Of a DNA stretch of 64,000 nucleotides, positions 37,339-48,234 are shown one piece after another (the first letter of the stretch is position 1; every line of letters starts with the position of its first letter). Origin of the DNA: Cepaea nemoralis. Its lineage: Eukaryota; Mollusca; Gastropoda; Stylommatophora; Helicidae. A program made the translations under genes and the position numbers. The stretch is from contig JACEFZ010005598.1 of assembly GCA_014155875.1 (NCBI GenBank), positions 1 through 64,000 on the forward strand, written 5' to 3'. The notes under the pieces were generated by a model. That model had not been told where the DNA came from, searched no databases, and worked only from the letters and a program-made list of their open reading frames with translations.

Positions 37339-39411
37339 GTGATAACAAATTCAAAAAATGATCTAAATTCTCAAAGCCAGTCCTGTGGTCACTATTGTCA
37401 TTTAACTTATGAACAGTACGCTATATGTGACAAAGCACCAACCTACCCACACCACCTCCAAATGATTGTGGAAAAACAAAGAAACAAAATAAACGCCTAT
37501 AGGAGAGTGGTTAAGTGCTTCTTTTGTTCTGCGTACGGCCATTATAGCGGACGTTGCGACGGCCGCAAAATGATGAAACACGCCAATGCAGCATTAGTAG
37601 ATACATCTACACATGAAGAAATCGAAGAGCTTAATCAGAGTGACATCAAGATTGAAAGTGAGAATGAATCAGTGAATGCCCTAGAAGTCATCAATACAAA
37701 CAACAATAACACATGTAACATATGTAAAAAGTTCCAGTTGGATACCACCCTTGAATGTGGCCATACAATTCCTATATCCAACGAAATGGCCAACGCAGCC
37801 TTAGCGTCAAAAGGCAAGTTAAAATTTGGGAAAGGTATTGTAAATAACAAACGTTGTACACTCATGCACGATATTGGAGCGTCTCTGGTTGGCATTAAAA
37901 AGACTTTAATTAATGACAAAGACTACACACACGACTACGTGACATGTCTAACATTCGCAGGTACCAAAGAACAATATCCCTTGGCACTGGCCGAAATTCA
38001 AACACCTTTTGTGTCAGGACAAGTGCTGTGCGCGGTGTTTGAAAATCCGTGCGCAGATATTATTCTCGGGATCCTTCCCAACATAATATCCTGTTCTGAA
38101 GAAGATATCAAAGAATGTGAACGAAAAAACTGCATTCAAACATCAAGGAGCGATCCCAGAACAAAAGAACACAATTTTATGTCTCAAACTGCCAAATGCA
38201 TAAGGGAGACCACCAATGACGAAATTCCAAACGAATTCACAGAGGTGCACAACACAGGGGCGATCAAATCTATAAATGACATCATCAGCATAAAACCTCG
38301 AATTGAGGATGCCATCAAAGAGCACAAGTATGAACCTGTAAATGTGCAACAACAGACAGAAAACGGCAACATAGTGACCAGACAAATGACGCAGAAAACC
38401 CACATAAACAACCAAACAGAGATAACAGAGGACACCAACCAAACTAACAGAAACGACATTGACAAGAACAACAATGACAATTCTACTTTAGCGACACATT
38501 CTCTTGACAACGGAAACGACGAAGTCAACGACACAATAGCAACAACTTTTCTTAACCACTACGAACAGCTTGACGAGTCATTACAAACCGACTCGACTCT
38601 GTCAAATTATTCCCAACCTAAACCATATTATGCCAGGAACAATAATGACAGAAGCACAGCAACGACAGTACTTCTCAACGACATTACTACACAAGACAAC
38701 GAAGACAACTTCACATTACGGACAGTTTCTCGTGAAGACAAAAACGTAGTTACCAAATCAACAACTGAGAGAACTCAGAATTTCCAACTCGATGAGACGA
38801 ACCAATTTGTTTCTCTGGAAACAAGAAACAGTTACGTGATTAATTCCAGAAAACATAACCAAGAAATACAAGGATATCCAAGGGACACTACTAGTGACAA
38901 AGAAATATTATTAACAAACAAGTGTCATCATAAGTGTTCATCACAAATGTATCATCGATCAATGACACATAAAATAAAAACAGAAACAACACATAAATCT
39001 GCAGAAAGGTATGCAGATACAGAAATAACATCATCAAACATCAATCAAGCAAGCAAGAAGTATGCAAATAAACAAACACAAACAATTGACTTCACACAAA
39101 ATCAAAGTCAGAAACGAGTGCATACAAACAAACTGCTTTATTGCATGAACAGAAACAGCAAACGATGCGAGTCGAAATCCATCAGAATAAAGACTACCAT
39201 TTTCAACTCACCATCCACCAGCTTAGCAGACATATACAGCAATTTCTTTGAAGCACACACCTCAACCAACAAGAGTAAGCAATCATTTTCACCAAACATT
39301 AGAATGAAGAAAGACAAATTACTGACACTCTTGCTACTTTTGCTGTTAACACAACTTGCAACAACACGACCTATCTTTCAAGATATATATCTCTCACCAC
39401 TATCTGGATAA
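37339..39411 (+). CDS. Gypsy zinc knuckle, aspartic protease and Asn/Thr-rich extension
   Basis: A 690-codon open frame. Residues 60-73 form a CX2CX4HX4C zinc knuckle (CFFCSAYGHYSGRC), the nucleic-acid-binding end of gag. Residues 178-182 read DIGAS, a variant of the retroelement protease DTGAS active site, followed at 239-244 by ADIILG, which fits the ILG flap-side motif. Residues about 270-650 are a low-complexity Asn/Thr/Asp/Lys-rich stretch with no recognised domain. Near the end, residues about 656-676 are a basic start followed by a Leu-rich hydrophobic run resembling a signal peptide. The frame stops at 39409-39411. The palm of the reverse transcriptase, expected next, is missing. Confidence 0.8.
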   Translation: MITNSKNDLNSQSQSCGHYCHLTYEQYAICDKAPTYPHHLQMIVEKQRNKINAYRRVVKCFFCSAYGHYSGRCDGRKMMKHANAALVDTSTHEEIEELNQSDIKIESENESVNALEVINTNNNNTCNICKKFQLDTTLECGHTIPISNEMANAALASKGKLKFGKGIVNNKRCTLMHDIGASLVGIKKTLINDKDYTHDYVTCLTFAGTKEQYPLALAEIQTPFVSGQVLCAVFENPCADIILGILPNIISCSEEDIKECERKNCIQTSRSDPRTKEHNFMSQTAKCIRETTNDEIPNEFTEVHNTGAIKSINDIISIKPRIEDAIKEHKYEPVNVQQQTENGNIVTRQMTQKTHINNQTEITEDTNQTNRNDIDKNNNDNSTLATHSLDNGNDEVNDTIATTFLNHYEQLDESLQTDSTLSNYSQPKPYYARNNNDRSTATTVLLNDITTQDNEDNFTLRTVSREDKNVVTKSTTERTQNFQLDETNQFVSLETRNSYVINSRKHNQEIQGYPRDTTSDKEILLTNKCHHKCSSQMYHRSMTHKIKTETTHKSAERYADTEITSSNINQASKKYANKQTQTIDFTQNQSQKRVHTNKLLYCMNRNSKRCESKSIRIKTTIFNSPSTSLADIYSNFFEAHTSTNKSKQSFSPNIRMKKDKLLTLLLLLLLTQLATTRPIFQDIYLSPLSG

Positions 39412-39668
39412 CAAACAAATTTTCCATTATAATTACCATCTCATTCATATATCAGTCAACTTGCGCCATATTGAAAGAGGAAAAACCATGGTACAGTTCA
39501 TTAACTCCTATTGGTGCAAAGTTTTCCATATAACTCTGCTATATGCCCATTGTAAATTCATTTTCACTCTTACATTATTTAAACTTATTATTACATCAAT
39601 ACCCATACAATTATGTATTATTTGGAATTGTAAGAGTATCAGTTTAGAGAATACAATTTGCAAATTGA

Positions 39669-40085
39669 AATCTGTTTTTTTCCAATCCACCCGTACTCAG
39701 ATTACCAAACACCGATTTACCATTTATATTAACCACATATTCAAGTGCTGTCGCGATCGGAGGATGTCTAATGCAAGAATATGCAGGCGTGAAACACCCA
39801 ATCCTGTACGTGAGCCGGAAGTTAAAAGCAGCGGAAACCAGGTATTCCACAGCTGAGTTGGAAGCCTTAAGTTTGGTTTTCTGTGTTCTCCGATTACGTA
39901 AGTTCCTTCTTGGCTCCCACTTCGTTGTCTTCACGGATAATTCGCCACTGCTGGTCATTAGAGAGGGCAAGCTAAAAAATCACAGTTTGGCAAGGTGCCT
40001 TCTTTTACAAGATGTCGACTTCGAAATCCATCACATTAAAGGGAAAGATAACTTAATTCCTGATATTTTATCAAGGTATCGATAG
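39669..40085 (+). pseudogene. Gypsy RNase H remnant of pol
   Basis: Open from just after a TGA (39666-39668) to a stop at 40083-40085. It begins in the RT-RNase H connection (FFSNPPVLRLPNTDLPFILT) and runs through RNase H (YVSRKLKAAETRYSTAELEA, VFTDNSPLLV) to the typical end IPDILSRYR. The first catalytic aspartate, usually in a T-D-A-S context, is a tyrosine here (TTYSSAVAIGG). The later Glu (ELEA) and Asp (FTDN) are kept. There is no integrase downstream. Confidence 0.9.
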
Positions 40086-41610
40086 GCTATTCAATACTTT
40101 AGGTATATCTATCACAAACATTGAACGTTAAATAACTCAAAATTAGAGAACCACTAGGGTTGTATCATGCCACATTGGCAATTAACAGTGGAGCATAAAC
40201 AATCAGAGCTGTGCAGATTAAGAGTTGTGAATTTATTTCATCAACCACAAAACATAACGATACTATGGGAACATTACGAACTTTGCATACGAGTGAAATT
40301 GATATACTTCACCAACTGACGGAACATAACATCGGACATAACCGCAACGATATATTATGACTATTACGACATGAGCGAAACAACTACACGAAAATGTGAC
40401 ACCAATGCGTTACCTGTGAACTGTAACAGCATTTGAGAAACACACGGACAAAGAACGACAACACGGATCGTCGATGGATTTAATTAGTTTAATTTGATTA
40501 GTTAAATATGTATTAAATTGTTGTATTATTATATGCATAAAATATGTGGAAATGTCAATGTTTCATTTTCTATCATACTATGTCATAAACATTTTTATTC
40601 ATGTTTAAAATTTTCTTCCTAAAAACTATTCCAATTTAACTTATATACCATTGTGTTACCACCAGTACAAATAGTACTTGGCGCTTTCAATATAATATAT
40701 CGCCGAATTTTGTTTTTCTAAGGGCGACAACATTTACCTCAACTTAATTTGTATATTTTAACAAAATACTATGTTGAATGAAAGGTGTACGAATCAGAGA
40801 GTAAATGAAGTAAATGAGAGAGCGATATACTGAGCGGACATATTGTACGCAAAACGTATTCATTTTAATTTGTCTGGGTTTTGATGTCAAATGTTATATT
40901 TGTCTACATTTTGTATACAATAGTATTATTCTGAGAATCACTGTTTGAATACCCCGTTCATGCTTTACACAGATGGCGTAATTCATGATAAAAGATATTC
41001 CAACACGTGACGCTTAGAAGTATACTACACACCACATACACACACTTAGCACACACTTTACACATTAGGTAAAACATACACTCACAAAACTAAACACTAA
41101 CAAGTAAATAACATACACTTTATTAGAGCAAGTAAAGAGGGAGTAGACACACTAACAGGGAAACAAGAACATAAGTAGTTACTTGGGAGAAAACAAAAGT
41201 GAATATATGTATTGGGCACTATAAAACATACGGAAGTAAAAGTGTATCAAAATACACATTCAGGACAAGTATTGCAGGTATTCTTAAATGAGCCAAGACA
41301 ATTTGTCTTGATGAAACTCTCTAATACACAGTTCATTATCCTGGTATCATATGGATACTTGAGAAGGGCGCGGTTGCAAATACAACTGTAAGCGTCAGGG
41401 AACTTCGGTCGGATAAGCAGGTTTAAGAATATGGAAGAGATTGGAGCTCTTCAGCAATCACCCTGAATTGTTGTACGGGGAAATACATGAGTTATTAGTG
41501 CAAGTATATAGATTACAAAGTTCCCATCCACGAAACTACAACCACCAACTTCATGTGATTCCATGACAGAATTAGTTGACTAATTACATATAGTAACCCA
41601 CAAGAACGGC
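40086..41610 (+). other. Non-coding interior of the LTR element
   Basis: AT-rich sequence between the RNase H end and the polypurine tract. No integrase zinc finger, DDE motif or envelope domain was recognised. It replaces the expected 3' part of pol. Confidence 0.6.
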
Positions 41611-41622
41611 GAGGAGGGGAAC
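41611..41622 (+). promoter_or_regulatory. Polypurine tract before the 3' LTR
   Basis: GAGGAGGGGAAC ends two bases before the 3' LTR start (41625), the expected place for the plus-strand primer. Confidence 0.75.
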
Positions 41623-41624
41623 CT

Positions 41625-42147
41625 TGTCAAGGTCTCACATAGAGTAGGTATGGACATAAAGTTAGAAGTGATTTCTAGAAGGGATATAACACCAATATAG
41701 GGGAAATAAACGTAACCACTCGAATGCTCGAACAATCTCGATGGGTCAGTTTGCCTACAGCTCCGTGGACACAGGTGGAACCCGCCTACAGCGTGCCAGG
41801 ATCTGTTCCACGAGAAGCTCGAAGAGAGTTACACCCCGTGTCCGCGGGACACACTTCGAAGGACAACGAGGACGAAGCAGGGTTTAGCTTAAGGGGGACT
41901 TGATAGATAGAAACCAAGTGTATTTAAGGATTGTTGATTATAAGATAGTTGATAGAGTTTTGCTGTGATGATTATGTGTATGATTGCTTTGTTATGAACT
42001 CCTGTGATATCGTAAAGATTGTAACTGGCTGCGAAACCCATTCTTCGTCAGATTACTGTGAAAAAATTATATCAGAAAGTATCAGAATGGAGTTTGTTGC
42101 CTGTCTGAACCCGAGTTTCATTTCCCTGGGTCTTTAGGACGTTGACA
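41625..42147 (+). repeat. 3' LTR
   Basis: 523 bp, TGTCAAGGTC...GTTGACA. It is followed directly by the CTAAC target duplication. Confidence 0.95.
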
Positions 42148-42152
42148 CTAAC

Positions 42153-42216
42153 CCCTCCTGGAAGAGGCTAGCCGATCCTAACCCTGTTGGCTGCAGGGCC
42201 AGGCGCATTCCACACC
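42153..42216 (-). mobile_element. 5' end of the second RTE-like LINE
   Basis: About 64 bp (GTGTGGAATGCGCCTGGCCC on the minus strand) between the LTR element's target duplication and the duplicated TTGTTTCCTTCTAT, interpreted as the remaining 5' terminus of the element at 33050-35252. Confidence 0.65.
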
Positions 42217-43889
42217 TTGTTTCCTTCTATAGATCGTTTAATTACGATTCTCAGTAAATACACAGCATTTACTGTATCCTTTCCTTCTACAAACCCACAT
42301 TCGTTCTTCTCCTATTTCAGGTTGTATTTTCCTCCTAATTCTTTGCATGATACTTCTTAGCACAATCTTCGTGATGTGACTCGTTATACTAACTGTTCGA
42401 TGTTGATCACATTCCAAGGCTCCTGATTTCTTTGGGATTGCAATAAATACAGAATTACACAATTCATGAGGTATATTTCCAGTATCATATATTGTATTAA
42501 GCAGACTAGTAACTTTATCTATTCCATATTCTTCTAAAGCATTAATCATGTCTGTTGTGACGCTGTCTGAACCGGGGGTCTTGCCAGATTTCGTATGGTT
42601 AAGAGCATTCTGAACCTCCATATTCAAAATTGCTGGTACTTAATTATTATTTTGAACATTGTAGTGTTCGTCTCTGTTGTCGTCATAAAGGTTTTTCACG
42701 TAATCTGACCATACATGTAAGATCTGATCTTTTTCTATTATGACTCTTCCATCTTTTGTCTTTAGGCAGCCTGCCGATGTACCTGTTCTTTGATTAGTAA
42801 GCTCCTGGATTCTTTTGTGCATTAGTTTCGCATTTTTGCTGTTGTTGTGTTTTTCAATTTCTTCGCAGTTGTTTTCAAGCCATGTTTCTTTTGTCTCCCT
42901 ACATAAGGTTCTGACTTTTCTGTGAATTTCTTCATATTTGGCAGGATTATTTTTGTTCTGTCTTCTTGTTTCCATTAGTTGTAACATTTCTTCAGTCATC
43001 CATGTCTTACGGCCCACTTTCTTTAATTTTGGAATAGTTTTTTCTTCTGCACAACTGATTGAATTCTTCAGCATTTCCCATTGATCATCTACATCTTGAA
43101 ATAGGATCTCTAGATCAGACAATATATCAAGTTTGTTCTTTACTTCTATGTTAAAATTATCTTGTATTTCTTTTTCAGTTTTCAATTTGCACATGTCATA
43201 TTTAGGGTTTACTGCTATATACTTGACTTTCTTTAACTTTACCCTCAATGTGCCTGTAATTAATCTGTGATCACTGTAACAGTCCGCATTTGGAACTGTT
43301 TTTAGGACTGTTAACGCATTTCGAAACCTTATGTTAATCAGGATGTAATCTATCTGGTTTTTAATCCTGCTGTCTGGACTCCTCCATGTCCATAATCTTC
43401 TAGGATGCTGTTTAAACCAGATGTTTCCTACAACCATTTCCCTTTCTTTTGTCCATTCTACAAGTCTGTATCCTCTTTCATTTCTTTCTCCCAAACCATG
43501 GTTGCCTACAATGCATCCATCGCCTTGCTTTCCTATTTTTGCGTTGAAATCACCCATTATGATCCACACAACATGATTTTCTTGGCATCTATAAAGAGGG
43601 TAGTTTGCAATTGCTTTCCTTCCTAGCAGTGACCATACTGGTCAGTGACCGTAGCCATTGTCTCCTCAAACAAGAGATCCTCTGCCTACCGTCGTGAAGG
43701 TGAAGACCTTAACCTACAACTATCTGTCGGCTGCTATTCAACTTCATCCACCACCTGCACGCATGGCTTCACGTAACCCTGATCAGGGGGCTAAACGGGT
43801 ACTCCACCTTCCCGTAGGCTAGCGGAGGGAAGGAGGCGCCTTACTTCTCCTTTGATAGGGGATACCCCTGCCCCGCTACCCATGATACC
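42217..43889 (-). mobile_element. RTE-type LINE copy 2, 5' portion (endonuclease and RT start)
   Basis: A minus-strand frame at 43569-42640 begins in the endonuclease: IIMGDFNAKIGKQGDG (catalytic GDFN), NHGLGERNERGYRLVEW, NQIDYILINIRFRNAL, CYSDHRLITG (SDH). A linker follows, and then the RT N-terminus (42627-42238: NHTKSGKTPGSDSVTTDMIN). The RT breaks at 42230, where nested elements begin, and resumes at 33049. The 5' untranslated end (43600-43889) matches copy 1 at 26230-26532. Confidence 0.92.
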
Positions 43890-43900
43890 GTGATTATAAT

Positions 43901-44432
43901 ACTGTCTGTAAATATTTCAAGGGAAGATTTCGTAAACAAACTCTACGTGCATATTATCTGTCTACAGAGAACTTGTATCGACCAACGGTGTTCAGATACC
44001 ACCTTTGAAATGACCTCTAGCATGTGAATCAAATGGCATATGTACATCTTCTCATCGTCTCTTACCTTTGTGTGGCAAACACAGTTTAAAATAACGGCGT
44101 GCCTGGTTCGAATCCACCAGCAGCGATTATGAAGCACAACGATGTGAGATGATTTTTACAATGGTGGAATGTCGGCCGTTCAGATAGCATTGGCAAACTA
44201 TTGACAACAAACATTGTCAGGAAAATAACAAATAGCCCAGCAAAACTGCTGGAGATGATTGCGACCACTCGTAAAAAGCATGCGACTAATTAACACTAAA
44301 ATCCAATATTTTCAAAAACCGCTTTTTGTAGAAATCTGTTTTTATGTTTGTGATTGTATTTTGGGATGATCACGCTGATAACAGTGATAATCATGATAAC
44401 GATGTACTCATTCCTAAAATAAAATGATAAAG
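43901..44432. other. Stretch 3' of the GPCR gene
   Basis: AT-rich sequence without recognised genes. It contains an isolated B-box-like GGTTCGAATCC at 44105-44115. Confidence 0.4.
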
Positions 44433-44438
44433 TTTATT
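44433..44438 (-). terminator. Candidate polyadenylation signal of the GPCR gene
   Basis: AATAAA on the minus strand, about 70 bases after the stop codon ending at 44505. Confidence 0.55.
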
Positions 44439-44504
44439 ATATGTGTGATACATTAATAGCCAACTGATAAAGATAAAATCAAACAAAATTATACTCGTTG
44501 AAAC

Positions 44505-45107
44505 TCATATTTTGGCGTTTTTATTACGTAACATATAATGGAATATATCTCTGTAGTTTCGACTCATACGGTAATAAACAAAAATATTCACAGACGAATT
44601 AACAGACTCACAAAATGTGCAAATACTACCGAGGACAACCAGTGTGTTTCTATACTTCCCGTCGACGGACAAACCAGGCTCCAGGCACATGGCTACGGCA
44701 ACAATGCTAACTGGGATAAAACAGATAATAAAAATAGCAGAGATCATAACAACCATTCTAGCAACTTTTTGGTTTCTCTTTGAAACAGTATCAGCTTGAG
44801 AAACGTTGGTAGATTTTAGTCTCCACTCAGTTTTACTATGCAATTTTGTTACAAGAAATACAGTGCAGATAATGATGACAACAAACAGTAGAAGTGGAAT
44901 AGCCACACTATTTAACCCGTATAAAAATTTGTCCACTGGGACCCGGTCACCAGTGGACACCAGACCAATCAGGGTATGATTTCTCTTGAGAGAAAATTTC
45001 AGGCCCATTCTGTTGACCACATACAGTGGTGCCACGGTAACGATGCTGAATAGGAAGATGAACGCCAATGTGCCAAACACACGTTTCTGTGTGATAATGC
45101 TTCGTAC
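44505..45107 (-). CDS. GPCR exon 3: TM4-TM7 and C-terminus
   Basis: Residues 150-349, phase 0 at its start. The acceptor is TTTTCACAG/GTACGA, with a good polypyrimidine stretch. TM4 is about 159-180, TM5 about 216-236, and the third intracellular loop, rich in Lys/Arg/Ser, about 237-263. TM6 is 264-290 with F275-x-x-C278-F-x-P281, the class A CWxP switch with Phe for Trp. TM7 is 303-329 with N323-IFV-YY, an NPxxY variant lacking the proline. The tail is short (RMSRNYRDIFHYML...). The stop is at 44505-44507. Confidence 0.9.
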   Translation of the reverse strand, partial: VRSIITQKRVFGTLAFIFLFSIVTVAPLYVVNRMGLKFSLKRNHTLIGLVSTGDRVPVDKFLYGLNSVAIPLLLFVVIIICTVFLVTKLHSKTEWRLKSTNVSQADTVSKRNQKVARMVVMISAIFIICFIPVSIVAVAMCLEPGLSVDGKYRNTLVVLGSICTFCESVNSSVNIFVYYRMSRNYRDIFHYMLRNKNAKI

Positions 45108-46348
45108 CTGTGAAAAGTGTGAACAAGAAAAATAATTCAAAAAAACCAGCACAGTGATATTGACATTTGTAATTATTTTATGTTTCTTCTTCTAATTTTT
45201 CTCATCTTATTCCGTTTACCCCAATGAATTGCTGGGATAAAGGAGAGGTAGGGGAACATTAAGGATCTTGTGTGCGCTCTTTGTAAGTTGCTTTTCAACA
45301 TTTCTCTAAATATGTTCTTAATGCCATCATTCCACCTCTTACTTGGTCCTCCCCTTGTTTTGTATCCATCTTATTCATTCAGTGTGGATCTTTGTTGTAG
45401 ATGACACCAGAGCAATCCTTAGAAGTGGACCAATCATATAAAGTGTTGTTATTTATTGAATTACACGCTTTGTTGTATATCTACTCGTCTTTTAATTTCC
45501 TCACTTCTAAGTATATCTTACAGTTACTCCCATTACTTTCCTAAAGCGTCTCATCAGTTATGTTATACTTTTGCGCTCGTTATTTCATATTGCCAAGGCA
45601 CATATGAAGTACACATATGTTGAAAACAATGAATTGGTTATAAATGACTTCTTTATTATGCTTTCCATATTGTTTTGCAACCGGGTTTCTAGAGTCAATT
45701 CCTTATATGGTTATCTGGGTTTACTTGCTCAGTTAAGTATGAAAAAAATGTATATATAAGTAACCCATTTCCATCAATTTCGTGTGGAAATTTCCGAGAA
45801 TAATGGCGGTAAGATATTATTCTTAAAATAGATTATGTTATAAACAAACTGTGGCTGAAAACCATGGTCGTAATCATCCGTGTTCTAATGCCGAGGTATC
45901 AGTTCAACCCATATACCGGTCAGTTGTGCTAAAGTGTTGGCTTCTCTTCCCCCAGTGTATCCATCCTTCGTGATGTCTCTCAAACATCAATATCTGTCCT
46001 CCATCTCTTACCATGATCATTAACGAGAGAAGCTGTGGTTGACACATCCACAGAATATCCATTATCCGGGTTGTCTCTAGTATACGTCGTTTCATGATTT
46101 CCATTATGGTATATGCGCTTACACACAACAAGAGTACACCTATGTGTCTCACACTAATACCACACAAGATAATCTTGCTTCACCTGAGCAACCCATGTCA
46201 CGTGTATTACCGGGGGTTTGATCTTATGATCCTATAATACATGGTATAACAATCAACCTTACTAACCCAGTATGAGTGAAGCTTCGTATTTGTAGACCCG
46301 TGTACTCTGCATATCCTAGGTGGCATATCGCAAGAACTCTACCAACCC

Positions 46349-46460
<112 letters not shown>

Positions 46461-46874
46461 AGTGTGTGACGTTATCTATCTAAGTCGTTACTCGCTATCT
46501 TTTATAATTCTCTTATTTATTTACTAAATCTAAGTCATTGCCAGCAATCTTGTCTATTTTTTTCTGATGTATTTACTTAATCTAAGTAGTTACCAGATAT
46601 CTTTTTGTTTAAACGTAACACAAACTGAGACTTTGTGTCCCCGATCCGATATCAGTTTGAGAAAAGCTGATATTCAGACTCAGATTACATGCAGTGTCGT
46701 GACCTCTGTGGTTGAAAAAATTCCGCGTCGTCTCGTGTTAGTACATAGCTCGGGAATCTGAGATAAGTAGCAACATTGTTTTCAAATTGTCATTTTCTTT
46801 TCATTGCTTCCATTTTATCGTATTTTTATTTTTCTCATACCGTCCTTATGCCTTTATGTATTCACCGGGGGAGG

Positions 46875-47033
46875 GGGGGGGGGGGGGGGCTTCTCCGTTA
46901 TTATATGTTGTGTTTTGCTTATGTATTTGTTTGCTGATGAAGGCTAGTCGCCGCAAGGTCCTGTATGTGTCTTAATCCTGTTCTGTAAAGCTGCATTACT
47001 TTGTGTTATTTTATATTATTTACATTCCTTGGC
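46875..47033 (-). repeat. Dispersed repeat, reverse copy
   Basis: TTGTTTGCTGATGAAGGCT and CTGTAAAGCTGCATTA are shared, in opposite orientation, with 53530-53680. The GATGAAGGCT...CCGCAA arrangement resembles the 3' ends of some retroelements, but the family is not identified. Confidence 0.7.
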
Positions 47034-47209
47034 TTGGGGACGTTAATTAAATGTAAATGTGTGGTCAGAGTGGGTTCGCCGGATGGCGAGGGACACTGGT
47101 AATAGGGAAAGCTAATCCACGCGCAAACATCAGTCCAGTGCAGCAGAAATAGGAGCGCTTGTATAGACTATGCCTGAGATCAAAGCTAGTGAACATACAA
47201 ACAAACCAT

Positions 47210-47210
<1 letters not shown>

Positions 47211-47251
<41 letters not shown>

Positions 47252-47299
47252 GCACGCACGCACGCACGAACACACACACACACACACATACACACACAC

Positions 47300-47331
<32 letters not shown>
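47211..47331. repeat. (CA)n microsatellite with CACG units
   Basis: CA repeats interrupted by a (CACG)n block at 47247-47270. Confidence 0.98.
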
Positions 47332-47332
<1 letters not shown>

Positions 47333-48005
47333 GCGCGGTCATACACATCCTCTAATATTCAATCTCCAAAAGAGGACACTGGATTCGTGATGGAACACTC
47401 GCACCTACATTTGTCAATGTTTATATTATATAGTGTGTTCACTAATCTTCACTTCCTTACCACGAATGCCTATCAATACTAGAAAACATTAAACAGGCAG
47501 TGCTGTTGACCTGCAGGGTTCATCCTTAAATAAACAAACACTTTGAAGTATCTTCATCATTTAGTTGCTTTCACTAAGCCAATACAACGTTAGGGATAGT
47601 TTAATGTGTACGCGAAATTCGATGTTCTTCTTTGTTGTGCGTGAAACCACGATCTCTACAACGAAACACACCAATGTTGATTTATTGTAATTGATCCTAG
47701 CCTGTGTAGATCTGCGAGCCCTGGTCAATGTTTAACTACCTAAACAAACTTCAGTCTCAAACTTACCATCAATTGACCGACAGGCCAGATTGGATGTCTG
47801 GCCATCACACTACGGTGGCTGCAGTTTGAAGACTTGTTTTAATTTCCTGATCGCTTCATTCCTCATTTCCATGTTTACAATAAGCGGCTAATCCCATTAA
47901 TAGGGTTGTTTAACTTTTGAAGCCGCGTGAAATCATAGTCAGTTGCAATGTATGACACGTGTAATGTCCTCCAGTACATGTAACTACATTTACTCAGATA
48001 CAAAC

Positions 48006-48220
48006 CTTTAACGGTGCTGTGATACACAGGCATCTCTCAAATGTGATCACGGCGGTTATCCAGGCACTAATCCGTGAGAAGGTGAAGTGAGGCATAATAC
48101 CTGTCAAGTATTGTACTTCCAGCGCATCGAAGCCAAGACTCGAGGCACTGAACTCTGGATTCAAACAGATATCGGTCCATGTCACAGTCACGAGGCTCCC
48201 CAAATCTGAGATTGCCAGAC
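48006..48220 (-). CDS. GPCR exon 2: TM2, first extracellular loop, TM3
   Basis: Residues 78-149. Its first two bases complete the glycine codon split with exon 1, giving ICLTGLAISDLGSLV at the start of TM2. TM3 is about 117-140 and ends ITFERCLCI, where ERC replaces DRY. Tyr rather than Cys occupies the position expected for the conserved TM3 cysteine (3.25), so the usual disulphide to the second loop is probably absent. It ends ITAPLK at a GT donor (48005-48004). A frame that simply reads on into the intron stops after two codons, which supports the splice. Confidence 0.9.
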
Positions 48221-48234
48221 CTACATACATTAGA

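Larger units (their letters stand above)
35253..42147 (+). mobile_element. Ty3/Gypsy-type LTR retrotransposon, internally deleted, with intact LTRs
   Basis: A 6.9-kb element bounded by two LTRs of 539 and 523 bp, with TG...CA ends and a perfect 5-bp target duplication CTAAC (35248-35252 and 42148-42152). In order it contains gag (with a stop and frameshifts), a zinc knuckle and aspartic protease in a long ORF, and then only the RNase H end of pol. The reverse transcriptase palm and the integrase are absent. It sits inside the second RTE-like LINE, so it is the youngest of three nested insertions. The RNase H tail resembles metazoan Gypsy elements. Confidence 0.93.

Noticed and set aside
39356..39856. 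Plus-strand frame of 166 codons as an extra LTR-element gene
   Set aside because: Overlaps the end of the protease frame and the RNase H frame, where homology is clear. Its own translation has no recognisable domain.
44100..44116. Perfect B-box GGTTCGAATCC as a tRNA or SINE
   Set aside because: No convincing A-box at the right distance and no tRNA fold was found.
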